Shown here piece after piece: positions 31,660-39,593 of a DNA stretch of 64,000 bases. Source of the DNA: Rhizobium binae (GTDB lineage Bacteria; Pseudomonadota; Alphaproteobacteria; Rhizobiales; Rhizobiaceae); contig NZ_CP071604.1 of the NCBI RefSeq assembly GCF_017357225.1, positions 4,080,001-4,144,000 on the forward strand, given 5' to 3'. Every line of letters starts with the position of its first letter. Within the stretch, counting starts at the first letter, position 1. Below the pieces are notes generated by a model. It had not been told where the DNA came from. It was given only the letters and a program-made list of their open reading frames with translations, and ran no database searches. A program made the translations under genes and the position numbers.

Positions 31660-31744
31660 GCCCCATTGGCGGAATTGGTAGACGCGCTCGACTCAAAATC
31701 GAGTTTCGAAAGAAGTGCTGGTTCGACCCCGGCATGGGGCACCA
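31660..31744 (+). tRNA. tRNA-Leu (anticodon CAA)
   Basis: 85-base tRNA that reads UUG codons. The acceptor stem GCCCCAT pairs with ATGGGGC. The anticodon stem CTCGA/TCGAG encloses loop CTCAAAA with CAA at 31694-31696. A class II variable arm follows (TTTCGAAAGAAGT), then the T-arm with GTTCGAC, and the CCA end is encoded. The gene is complete; no integrase lies beside it. Confidence 0.95.
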
Positions 31745-31832
31745 GCCTCCGCTTCCGTCAGGAACGAAGGCGCACTGGCTTCAACCCGCGGGCCTCGATC
31801 CCGATACGGAACGAATTTGCATCCGAATAAAA

Positions 31833-32120
31833 TTACTTATTCTTCAACAGCCACATCTTGCCGGCCATGGTGATGCCGTAGACGTCCTTTGATGCGTCGT
31901 CGTCCAGATGCCGCCGCTCGAGGAAACCCGGCTCCTTCAGCTCACCCAGCGTCTTGGCCGTGACCGATTTCACTTTCTGAGGCCGCTCTTTCCACCGGTC
32001 GGTTTTTGCGTAGGTTACGGTCGCGTTCTGATGCGTCCATTTGTTGGCCGGCTGAGGATAAAGATCTCCATCCCTGGCGAGTTTGAGTCCGGCGATCTGG
32101 GACGGGGTAAGTTCAATCAT
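31833..32120 (-). CDS. Hypothetical protein, possibly winged-helix
   Basis: 95 residues starting MIELTPSQIAGLK; AGGA lies nine bases upstream of the ATG. An in-frame extension to 32396 lacks codon bias and is probably not translated. The pattern of a helix (TPSQIAGLKLARDG), a WTHQNATVTYAK strand, a VTAKTLGELKEPGFLE recognition-like helix and a C-terminal strand suggests a small winged-helix fold, but I do not recognise the family. It lies 88 bases from tRNA-Leu on the opposite strand. Function unknown. Confidence 0.6.
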   Translation of the reverse strand: MIELTPSQIAGLKLARDGDLYPQPANKWTHQNATVTYAKTDRWKERPQKVKSVTAKTLGELKEPGFLERRHLDDDASKDVYGITMAGKMWLLKNK

Positions 32121-32283
32121 ATGAAAATCCTGTGCAGGTCCTTGCGCTGGGAACGCGCTTCGACCGAAGGCGTGCTCATAGCACCGACGGAGGTCTTCCA
32201 CCACCACATTGCGATAGCAGCGCCACGAAAGGTGAAAACCCGGCTCACGCAGGAACCGGGCCTCGCCCTTCGCTGATATTTCA

Positions 32284-32568
32284 TCAGTAACAGCGCCGCA
32301 CAGTCCGGGTAACCTCGCCGTCCTCGGTCTGGCGGGTGACGCTTCTGGTTTCGCAGCCATTGTCGCGATAGCGACGGTGCTCGCGTTCTCGGACACCGAA
32401 GGTCAAGCCGCGCTCGCTGATGGTGATGCCGGGCCGGACCCGCTCCTGGCGATAGCCGTCGTCGTCATAGGTGCGCTCTCGGACATAGACGCTGTCGGCG
32501 AGAACAGGGGCTGCAAACGAGCAGGCGGCAAGCGCCGCCACAGTACAGTTCAAGATGATCTTCCGCAT
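32284..32568 (-). CDS. Small exported protein, unknown function
   Basis: 94 residues with a clear signal peptide (MRKIILNCTVAALAACSFA..VLA, cleavage near residue 24). The mature part is short, highly charged and Arg-rich (RERTYDDDGYRQERVRPG, REREHRRYRDNGC). It ends with a second cysteine (VRRCY), so one disulfide is possible in the periplasm. This looks like one of the small secreted proteins typical of rhizobia. Function unknown. It lies divergent from the cyclic-nucleotide-domain antiporter across 213 bases. Confidence 0.7.
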   Translation of the reverse strand: MRKIILNCTVAALAACSFAAPVLADSVYVRERTYDDDGYRQERVRPGITISERGLTFGVREREHRRYRDNGCETRSVTRQTEDGEVTRTVRRCY

Positions 32569-32781
32569 CTCGTTTCTCCTTTTGGTGATGAAGGGGCAAC
32601 GACCTGAGCGAAGACTGGTTCCAACATCCGTGGCGCGCCGACGATGGCGATCCTTTTGCCGACGATATCTGTTTCCGGCTGGCCAAGGGCACCGACCAAG
32701 CTCTCAAAACGCAAATCAACTGTTTAATTTTGTTTAAGCTTCGTCCAATGTGGCGGCCGTTACCATCAGGCGAGGCCAGAC

Positions 32782-34530
32782 GTGCATCAAGAAGTAGGAC
32801 TCATCGCGACGGTCGCCGTCAGTTTTGTTTTCGCGGCGGTCCTCGGTTATGGCGCCGACCGGCTCCGGCTGCCGCCGCTCGTCGGCTATCTGGTGGCCGG
32901 CATCATGATGGGGCCGTTCACCCCAGGCTTCGTCGCCGACACCGCGCTTGCCGGCCAGCTCGCCGAAATGGGCATCATTCTGCTGATGTTCGGCGTCGGC
33001 CTGCATTTTTCCGCCTCCGATCTGCTCGCTGTGCGCGGTATCGCCGTGCCGGGTGCGATCGGACGGATATTCTTTGCCACATTGCTGGGCATCGGCCTCT
33101 GCAAGCTCTGGGGCTGGAGCCTCGGCGCCGGCATCGTCTTCGGCCTCAGCCTGTCGGTGGCAAGCACCGTCGTGCTCCTGAAGGCGCTGGAGGAGCGCAA
33201 TCTCGTCAATGCGGCAAGCGGGCGCGTCGCCGTCGGGTGGCTGATCGTCGAAGATCTGGCGATGGTGCTGGCGCTGGTGCTGCTGCCGGCGCTGGCAGAA
33301 CTTCTCGGTGGTCATGCCGTCGATACGACCAATCATGGTCTTGGCGAACTGCCGCTGGCGCTGACGATCGGGTTGACCTTGTTGAAGGTGGCGGCCTTCG
33401 CCGCCATGGCGATCTTCCTCGGCCCTCGGATCGTGCCCTGGCTGCTGACGATGATCGCGCGCACCGGATCGCGCGAGCTCTTCACGCTGACGGTGCTGGC
33501 GATCGCCCTCGGCATTGCCTTCGGCTCGGCTGCGATCTTCGGGGTCTCCTTTGCGCTCGGCGCCTTCTTCGCCGGCGTCGTCATGAGCGAATCCCAGCTC
33601 AGCCACAGAGCAGCCGCCGATTCGCTGCCGTTGCAGAACGCCTTCTCCGTGCTGTTCTTCGTCTCCGTCGGCATGCTCTTCGACCCATCGATCCTAGTGC
33701 GCCAGCCGCTGGCCGTGATGGGGGCCCTCGCACTCATCATCCTCGGCAAGGCCATCATCACCTTCGCGATCGTCATGCTGCTGCGCTATCCGATCAGCAT
33801 GGGCCTGACCTTGGCCGGCGGCCTTGCCCAGATCGGCGAATTTTCCTTCATCCTCGCCGGCCTCGGCGTCTCGCTCGGGCTGCTGCCGCATGAGGGCCAG
33901 GATATGATCCTTGCCGCCGCGATCCTGTCGATCACGCTCAACCCGATCGTCATCGTCGCAAGCGACGGCCTGAAGAAATATATGCATTCGAAATGGCCCC
34001 TCCTCTTTGAAAACTACGGCAGAAAGAATCAGAAGACGCTGGGCAAGGAACTTGAAAAGATCAGGGCTCTCGGCGAGGAGCGCCAACGCCAGCACCAGCT
34101 GAAGATGCAGCAGCTGATCGAAACCTTCCCGCTGTTCTCCCAGGTCGGTGAGGATGCGCAGGAGGAGCTGCTGCTGCTCTTCAAGGCAAGGTCGGCCCCG
34201 CCCGGCGAGCGGGTCATCCGCCGCGGCGATCGCGGCGACAGCATGTATTTCATCTCCTCGGGTGCGGTCGAAGTGCGGGTCGCCAGCGGCGCGATCCGCC
34301 TCGAACCGGGCGCCTTCTTTGGCGAGATGGCGCTGCTGAGCGGCGGGCGGCGCACGGCCGACGTCATCGCCGTCGACTTCTGTCAGTTCGAGGTGCTCGA
34401 GCGGCGCGACTTCAACATGTTCATGTCGCACCATCCCAACCTGCGGGCGATCGTCAGCGAAATGGCCCAGAAGCGCACGGAGATGAATGTGTTGCGGCAG
34501 CAATGGGAAAAGTCGATGGATCTGTCCTGA
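32782..34530 (+). CDS. Cation:proton antiporter (CPA2) with C-terminal cyclic-nucleotide-binding domain
   Basis: 582 residues. The first 385 form a Kef/YbaL-like CPA2 membrane domain with about 12-13 helices and the ion-site region GWLIVEDLAMVLALVL near 153-168. The usual TrkA-N/RCK domain is missing. A charged linker (about 400-440, KNQKTLGKELEKIRALGEE) leads instead to a cNMP-binding domain near 445-560 with phosphate-binding cassette FFGEMALLSGGRRTADV. This predicts K+ or Na+/H+ exchange gated by cAMP or cGMP; nucleotide binding is inferred from sequence. Nothing downstream is in the same operon. Confidence 0.88.
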   Translation: MHQEVGLIATVAVSFVFAAVLGYGADRLRLPPLVGYLVAGIMMGPFTPGFVADTALAGQLAEMGIILLMFGVGLHFSASDLLAVRGIAVPGAIGRIFFATLLGIGLCKLWGWSLGAGIVFGLSLSVASTVVLLKALEERNLVNAASGRVAVGWLIVEDLAMVLALVLLPALAELLGGHAVDTTNHGLGELPLALTIGLTLLKVAAFAAMAIFLGPRIVPWLLTMIARTGSRELFTLTVLAIALGIAFGSAAIFGVSFALGAFFAGVVMSESQLSHRAAADSLPLQNAFSVLFFVSVGMLFDPSILVRQPLAVMGALALIILGKAIITFAIVMLLRYPISMGLTLAGGLAQIGEFSFILAGLGVSLGLLPHEGQDMILAAAILSITLNPIVIVASDGLKKYMHSKWPLLFENYGRKNQKTLGKELEKIRALGEERQRQHQLKMQQLIETFPLFSQVGEDAQEELLLLFKARSAPPGERVIRRGDRGDSMYFISSGAVEVRVASGAIRLEPGAFFGEMALLSGGRRTADVIAVDFCQFEVLERRDFNMFMSHHPNLRAIVSEMAQKRTEMNVLRQQWEKSMDLS

Positions 34531-34560
34531 AACCGCAGCCACCACAGGGTCGCAATCCGT

Positions 34561-34845
34561 TCAGGACGATGCCGGCCAATAACCGTCGGAACGGAAATCC
34601 GCGGGGATCGGATCGAGCCGCGACAGCGCTTCGGCGGCGAAATCGATCTGCATCGACAGATACCTCAGCGCCGCCGGCATCGGTGCGCCGGTCACAAATT
34701 CCCGGATGCGGGAGGGATGATAGCCGCTTTCGTTGAGCCGCCGGACGGCTTCGCGGCGAACGTCGTCGCGGTTCGGCCTGTCGTCAGTATGCCCGTCCGT
34801 CGAAGCGGCCTGCCCACGGCCGCCCTCGATCACCTTGAATTTCAT
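34561..34845 (-). CDS. Conserved hypothetical protein
   Basis: 94 residues beginning MKFKVIEGGRG. A disordered polar stretch (about 10-28) is followed by two or three predicted helices (VRREAVRRLNESG, MPAALRYLSMQIDFAAEAL) and a short tail. It has no membrane segment and no motif I recognise. It is convergent with the antiporter, 30 bases away. Similar small proteins occur in Rhizobiales, but I know of no function. Confidence 0.6.
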   Translation of the reverse strand: MKFKVIEGGRGQAASTDGHTDDRPNRDDVRREAVRRLNESGYHPSRIREFVTGAPMPAALRYLSMQIDFAAEALSRLDPIPADFRSDGYWPASS

Positions 34846-35046
34846 GTCGCGTCACCCTGCACGTCGCCCTCAAACCAGCTTGCCGCAGAATCGCCGATTC
34901 GCCATCCCATGAAATCTTGGGAGAGACATCGATGCACGCATCACGAAATTTTTAGGCGGTGGGTGGCACGAAGGACACGGGCGAGCATTTACAGGGCGGT
35001 CTACGGCCCCTAAAGCTCTTTTGCACCGCAACAGGAAGGGAACGGA

Positions 35047-35637
35047 ATGCTCCGCAGACTTTACGACTGGACCATGTCTCTGGCCGCGCGCAAATCGGCC
35101 GAAGCCTGGCTCGCCGTCATCGCCTTCGTCGAAAGCTCCGTCTTTCTCGTCCCCGCCGATGTGCTGTTCCTGCCGATGGCACTCGCCAAACCGGAGCGCT
35201 CCTATCGCTATGCGCTGATTGCGACTATCGCCTCCGTGCTCGGCGGCATCGCAGGCTGGGCGCTGGGTCACTACGCTTATGAAGCGGTGGCGCGGCCAGT
35301 TCTCGAATTCTATGGCAAGCTCGATGCCTTTGAGGAGATGAAGGCCTACGTCACCTACGAGTGGATCCTCCTGCTGCTTGTCACATCAGGCCTTGCGCAT
35401 CTGCCGCCGATCAAGATCGTGACGATCCTGTCCGGCGTCATTAACGTCAATCTGGGGCTTTTCATCATCTCGGCGATCGTGGCCCGCGGCGCGCGTTTCC
35501 TTCTCCTCGCCTGGCTGCTACGCCGCTATGGCGAGCCGATCCGCGACTTCATCGAGAAGCGCCTCGGCCAGCTCGTCGGCATCGGTGCCACTGCGGTGAT
35601 CGTGCTATACGTCGGCTACCGCTCTTTCGCTCACTAA
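35047..35637 (+). CDS. DedA/VTT family membrane protein (YqaA-like)
   Basis: 196 residues with about five hydrophobic segments and the VTT-fold arrangement: ESSVFLVPADVLFLPMAL near 28-45, GWALGHYAYEAVARP near 69-84 and HLPPIKIVTILSGVINVNL near 125-143. Relatives act in membrane lipid flipping or proton-linked envelope homeostasis; the exact role of this subgroup is not known. GGAACGG lies just before the ATG. A mosaic repeat begins at its stop codon. Confidence 0.85.
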   Translation: MLRRLYDWTMSLAARKSAEAWLAVIAFVESSVFLVPADVLFLPMALAKPERSYRYALIATIASVLGGIAGWALGHYAYEAVARPVLEFYGKLDAFEEMKAYVTYEWILLLLVTSGLAHLPPIKIVTILSGVINVNLGLFIISAIVARGARFLLLAWLLRRYGEPIRDFIEKRLGQLVGIGATAVIVLYVGYRSFAH

Positions 35638-35737
35638 AGCGTTTCGTTTTTCTTCGAATAACGAAGATGCTCTATCTATTTTAATTTTACGCAATTCTGG
35701 ACGCAAAACCGCTTCACACTTTTGCTGGAATTGCTCT
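35637..35737. repeat. Rhizobial intergenic mosaic element (RIME-like)
   Basis: About 100 bases made of two palindromic parts joined by an A/T-rich linker. The larger part, 35691-35734, pairs GCAATTC..GCAAAA with TTTTGC..GAATTGC. The smaller, 35652-35666, pairs CTTCG with CGAAG. I recognise this pattern as a dispersed rhizobial intergenic family. Related partial copies occur at 36281-36347 and 44247-44350. Confidence 0.65.
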
Positions 35738-35763
35738 AAGCCAAACTCTCGCGGAGTTCCGCC

Positions 35764-36279
35764 ATGACTGCCACCGCCTCGCCGCTCGCCCGTCCCGGCT
35801 TCGTCTATTCCATGTTGCTCGCTATCGGCATGGCGGCAGTGGTCGGCGGCGCCCTCGGTTTCCAGTATATCGGCGGCTATATCCCCTGCGCGCTCTGCCT
35901 GTTGCAGCGTCAGCCCTATTATTATGCCATTCCGATCGCCATTCTCGCAGCGATCTGCGAGTTCTTCGGTCTGCCAAACTGGATTTCCCGCGCGATGATT
36001 CTGGCAGCCGGCATTCTGATGCTCGTTACCGCCGGCATGGGCGTCTATCACGCCGGCGTCGAATGGCACTTCTGGCCAGGCCCGGCCACCTGCTCGACCA
36101 CCGCAAGCAGCATGACGACCAATGCCGGCGATCTGCTCGGCGAACTCAACACGATCAAGGGCCCATCCTGCACCGATGCGGCGCTCAGGGTACTCGGCCT
36201 GTCTTTTGCCGGCTGGAACGTCATTGCGGGAATCCTGCTTGCGGCCTTCGCTTTCGTCGGCGTTCGCAAAACCGCCTGA
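35764..36279 (+). CDS. dsbB: Disulfide bond formation protein B
   Basis: Inner-membrane quinone reductase that reoxidises DsbA. It has 171 residues and four transmembrane helices. The first catalytic pair is C42-C45 (CALC, beside LLQRQP) and the second is C111 (PATC) with C138 (GPSC) in the periplasmic loop. Length and cysteine layout are normal for the alphaproteobacterial branch. No dsbA is nearby. Confidence 0.92.
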   Translation: MTATASPLARPGFVYSMLLAIGMAAVVGGALGFQYIGGYIPCALCLLQRQPYYYAIPIAILAAICEFFGLPNWISRAMILAAGILMLVTAGMGVYHAGVEWHFWPGPATCSTTASSMTTNAGDLLGELNTIKGPSCTDAALRVLGLSFAGWNVIAGILLAAFAFVGVRKTA

Positions 36280-36280
36280 C

Positions 36281-36347
36281 GCATGTCGCCGAGGACATGC
36301 GCAACGGGTCGCTGATAACGACATGGAAGCAAAGAGCCGAAGCGCGG
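36281..36347. repeat. Partial intergenic mosaic element after dsbB
   Basis: A hairpin CATGTC-N6-GACATG follows the dsbB stop by two bases, then ATAACGACATG and AAGAGCCGAAGCGCG. The second part matches the linker and arm of the element at 44247-44350. It may also act in termination. Confidence 0.5.
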
Positions 36348-36388
36348 TTGCGGACTCCCGGTCGCTGCGACGCTGTTGACGGGTGCGA

Positions 36389-36946
36389 TCAGGGCTGCAG
36401 TTCGGTATCCCAGTAGAGATAGTCGAGCCAGCTGTCGTGAAGATAGTTTGGCGGAAACAGCCGGCCGTTATTGTGCAGATCCTGCACCGTCGGCTGGTAG
36501 GGCTTCTGCGCCGGGAACATGCCTGCCTGCTTCGGAAGCTTGCTGCCCTTGCGCAGATTGCAAGGGGAGCAAGCCGCAACGACATTTTCCCAGGTCGTCT
36601 CGCCGCCATGGGCGCGCGGGATGACGTGGTCGAAAGTCAGGTCGTCATGCGAGCCGCAATACTGGCACTCGAACCGATCGCGCAGGAAAACGTTGAACCG
36701 GGTGAAAGCAGGATTGCGGGATGGCTGAACGTAAGTCTTCAGGCATACGACACTCGGAAGCCGCATCGAAAAGCTCGGCGAGGAAACCGAGTGTTCATAT
36801 TCCGCGATGATATTCACACGGTCGAGAAATACCGCCTTGATCGCGTCCTGCCAGGACCAAAGCGACAAGGGGTAATAACTCAGCGGCCGATAGTCAGCGT
36901 TCAGAACGAGCGCCGGCAGGGCCTGCGGGGAGACTGCAATCGTCAA
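36389..36946 (-). CDS. HNH endonuclease family protein
   Basis: 185 residues. The HNH core is complete: CQYCG, then DHVIPRAHGGETTWENVVAAC and CNLRKGSK, giving two CxxC zinc pairs around the catalytic His and Asn. This McrA/RuvC-independent single-domain family is very widespread in proteobacteria and its role is unclear (DNA repair or housekeeping nuclease). The start is a TTG at 36946 with AGGAG six bases upstream; the in-frame extension to 37039 has no such site. It is not linked to any restriction or phage gene. Confidence 0.9.
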   Translation of the reverse strand: MTIAVSPQALPALVLNADYRPLSYYPLSLWSWQDAIKAVFLDRVNIIAEYEHSVSSPSFSMRLPSVVCLKTYVQPSRNPAFTRFNVFLRDRFECQYCGSHDDLTFDHVIPRAHGGETTWENVVAACSPCNLRKGSKLPKQAGMFPAQKPYQPTVQDLHNNGRLFPPNYLHDSWLDYLYWDTELQP

Positions 36947-37057
36947 GGGACTCTCCTGATCGATTCGGCATCTGCACCTGTATATTAGGCCGGTTGTTAC
37001 AGGATTGTGAAGTCCAATAAATTCAGAGGATAAAGGCAATTTGAAGAGTGTGGCCGA

Positions 37058-37702
37058 TCAACCGTTCGGCACCATGTCGCGGCGCAGTTTCGCGGCGTAA
37101 TAGGCCCAGAAAAGCCGGGCTGCTACCGAGCGCCATGGCGACCAGACCTGCGAAAGCTTGGCAAGCGCCTTCGCTTGCGGCCGCGCCGCAAGTCCGAGCG
37201 CGGCGCCGACGGCATTCTGCAGCGCGACGTCGCCGGCCGGAAAGACATCGGCATGGCCGCCGCAGAACATCAGATAGACCTCCGCCGTCCACGGGCCGAC
37301 GCCCTTCAGCCCCGTCAGCTCGCTAAGCGCTTCGCCCGGCGGCTTCAGGCAGAGCCCGGACAGATCGAGGCGACCGGAGGCAACCGCGTCTGCGATCCGC
37401 GTCAGCGTATCGGCCTTGGCGCGCGACAGGCCGAATTCCCGCCATGCCTCTGGGTGAAGTAACAGGTAAGATTCCGCCGTCAGCGCGCCATCCGCCGGCA
37501 GCATGCGTCGCCAGATCGCCTCGGCGCTGGCGCGCGAGACCATTTGCGACACGATGATATGGGCAAGGCCGGCAAAACCGGGTTCGCGCAGCCGCAGCGG
37601 AAGCGGGCCCGCATCCGCCGCGATCGGTGCAAGGCGCGGATCGAGGCGAAGCAACGCTTCGAGCCCGAGCCTGACGTCATCGTCATTGCGAATGATCTGC
37701 AC
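37058..37702 (-). CDS. DNA-3-methyladenine glycosylase II (AlkA-type)
   Basis: 214-residue helix-hairpin-helix glycosylase that excises alkylated bases. The HhH motif is LTGLKGVGPWTAEVYLMFC near 120-138, followed by the catalytic Asp of GGHADVFPAGDVAL. The GTG start at 37702 is set by AGGAGG four bases upstream; an ATG at 37756 reads back across the gluQRS start. It lacks the N-terminal AlkA_N domain and is therefore the short form. It is divergent from gluQRS with 46 bases between starts. Confidence 0.9.
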   Translation of the reverse strand: MQIIRNDDDVRLGLEALLRLDPRLAPIAADAGPLPLRLREPGFAGLAHIIVSQMVSRASAEAIWRRMLPADGALTAESYLLLHPEAWREFGLSRAKADTLTRIADAVASGRLDLSGLCLKPPGEALSELTGLKGVGPWTAEVYLMFCGGHADVFPAGDVALQNAVGAALGLAARPQAKALAKLSQVWSPWRSVAARLFWAYYAAKLRRDMVPNG

Positions 37703-37748
37703 GCTTCCTCCTAGTGGTTCAAAACCGAAATCCGTGGCAGAAGAAAGC

Positions 37749-38630
37749 ATGACCACGAGCGAGCGTCAAAAACCTGTCTTTCGTTTTGCGCCGAGCCCCA
37801 ACGGACCGCTGCATCTCGGCCATGCCCTGTCGGCCTTTTTGAACCGCGACATGGCAGAAGCTCTGCAGGGCCGCCTGCTGCTGCGCATCGAAGATATCGA
37901 CCAGGCCCGCTGCACCCCGGAATTCGAGGCCGGCATCCTGCGGGATCTCAACTGGCTGGGCATCGACTGGGAAAGCCCGGTGCGGCGTCAGTCGGAACAT
38001 TTTCCGGAGTACCAGGCAGCGCTGCATGCGCTGATCGAACGCAGCCTGGTCTATCCGGCTTTCCTCACGCGCAGCGAGGTGAAGGCGCGGGTTGCCGCCT
38101 ATGAGGCGGCAGGCGAATCCTGGCCTCGTGATCCCGATGGCACGCCGCATTATCCGCCGATTGATCGCGAGCGGCCCGAAACCGAATGGCGGGATATCCT
38201 CTCCTCCGGGAAAAGGCATGCCTGGCGTCTCGACATGCGCAAGGCGCTCGACCTGATCGGTGAACTGCTGTTCTGGACGGAAACCGGCGACAGCAGAACA
38301 GGCGAGATCGCGGCCGAGCCTGGCGTCTGGGGGGATGTCGTCCTGTCGCGCTCGGATGCTCCCTCAAGCTATCATCTTTCGGTGGTGGTCGATGACGCCC
38401 TTCAGGGCGTGACGCATGTCGTGCGCGGGCTCGACCTTTTCCACGCCACATCGGTGCACCGGCTGCTGCAGGTGCTCCTCGGCCTGCCGCAGCCCCTCTA
38501 TCATCATCATCGCCTCATTCTCGACGCCGATGGCCGCAAGCTTTCGAAAAGCGAAGGTGACAGCGGGATCGCCGAATTGCGTGCCCGCGGCACGTCAGGG
38601 GCCGATATTCGCCGCCTTGTCGGGCTCTGA
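37749..38630 (+). CDS. gluQ: Glutamyl-Q tRNA(Asp) synthetase
   Basis: Attaches glutamate to queuosine-34 of tRNA-Asp. It is a GluRS-like catalytic core with no anticodon-binding domain: FAPSPNGPLHLGHALSAF has the HIGH motif at 22-25 (HLGH), and KLSKSEGD near 257-264 is KMSKS. Length is 293 aa, as in GluQRS. The usual zinc-binding cysteines (CFC...C) are replaced by YPAFLTR and HYPP, so this copy probably binds no zinc. The last 36 bases overlap the 3' end of the convergent YihY gene. Confidence 0.92.
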   Translation: MTTSERQKPVFRFAPSPNGPLHLGHALSAFLNRDMAEALQGRLLLRIEDIDQARCTPEFEAGILRDLNWLGIDWESPVRRQSEHFPEYQAALHALIERSLVYPAFLTRSEVKARVAAYEAAGESWPRDPDGTPHYPPIDRERPETEWRDILSSGKRHAWRLDMRKALDLIGELLFWTETGDSRTGEIAAEPGVWGDVVLSRSDAPSSYHLSVVVDDALQGVTHVVRGLDLFHATSVHRLLQVLLGLPQPLYHHHRLILDADGRKLSKSEGDSGIAELRARGTSGADIRRLVGL

Positions 38631-39518
38631 TCGCCGTTCGACACGCTCTCTGCCGACGATCGAAAGCGTATGCGAGAACATCCGGAAGACCCGGAACTTG
38701 ATCAGCGCCGCATTGATCTCCGCGCCGATGATGAAAATGACGCCGACCATGTAGAGGAAGATCAGCACGATCATGACAGAGGCGAGACCGGCATAGGTCG
38801 CGGTATAATTGGCGAAGGTGGCAAGATAATAGGCAAAGATCAATGCGCCGGCGAGCCAGAGAAGCAGCGTTAGCAGCACGCCGGGAATGACGTCGAAGAC
38901 CCGTCGCTTGCCGGCCGGCAGCCAGAGATGCATGACCAGCAGGCCTACGGTCAGCACAAAAAGCGTGCCGTAGATCCGCCAGCTGAAGACGATGTCGAGC
39001 GTATCGGCAAACAGCGGAAACCAATTCCGGGCATAATCGAGCGCCAGCGGCAGCGCCACCAGCAGGATGCTGATCGCCGCGAAGATGATGACCGCGATCA
39101 GCACGTAGCCGAGGCTGGCCAGGCGGGTGAAATACCACGGCCGGGTTTCCTGCACCCGGTAGGCACGATTGAGCGAGATGCGCAGCGCCTCGACGCCGTT
39201 CGAGGCGAAATAGGCGGCCGCCAGCACCGAGATCGTCAGCAGCCCGCCGCGCGGAATGGTCAGAACCTGCAGCACCTGGTCGGCGAGTGGTTTGGCGATC
39301 GCTTCGGGCCAGGTGTCGAAGATCAGATGGATAGCGGTGGAGGAAAACTGATCGGCGCCAAGGAAACTTGCCAATGCGGTACCGAAGATCAGGAACGGGA
39401 AAACCGCAAGCAGGCTCGACAGCGCGACGTGGCTTGCCATCGCAAATCCGTCGTCCTCGACCATGTGACAAATCGCGTCATAGACCACGTCGTAGATCGT
39501 GCGCAGCACCTTCCGCAT
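38595..39518 (-). CDS. YihY/BrkB family inner-membrane protein
   Basis: 307 residues with six predicted transmembrane helices and the family pattern: HVALSSLLAVFPFLIF near 29-44, then NGVEALRISLNRAYRV and the conserved late loop LIFLYMVGVIFIIGAEINAA. Once thought to be RNase BN, the family is now described as YihY membrane proteins of uncertain function. The start at 39518 (MRKVLRTIYD) has GGAGA upstream. Its 3' end overlaps gluQRS on the other strand by 36 bases. Confidence 0.88.
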   Translation of the reverse strand: MRKVLRTIYDVVYDAICHMVEDDGFAMASHVALSSLLAVFPFLIFGTALASFLGADQFSSTAIHLIFDTWPEAIAKPLADQVLQVLTIPRGGLLTISVLAAAYFASNGVEALRISLNRAYRVQETRPWYFTRLASLGYVLIAVIIFAAISILLVALPLALDYARNWFPLFADTLDIVFSWRIYGTLFVLTVGLLVMHLWLPAGKRRVFDVIPGVLLTLLLWLAGALIFAYYLATFANYTATYAGLASVMIVLIFLYMVGVIFIIGAEINAALIKFRVFRMFSHTLSIVGRERVERRSEPDKAANIGP

Positions 39519-39593
39519 TCCGTCTCCGGCTTCCAGATTGTATCCTCTGGCCGAATATGGGAAACGAGTCCCATTTTGTACAGGAATCATTCA

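Noticed and set aside
32600-32730. Open reading frame upstream of the antiporter
   Set aside because: It lacks a start codon with a ribosome site and runs into the antiporter gene in another frame.
31660-32781. Genomic island at tRNA-Leu
   Set aside because: No integrase, transposase or repeated tRNA end; the adjoining genes are small but not clearly foreign.
38928-39593. N-terminal extension of the SDR frame
   Set aside because: It is antisense to the YihY gene, and homology to SDR proteins begins only at the ATG at 39594.
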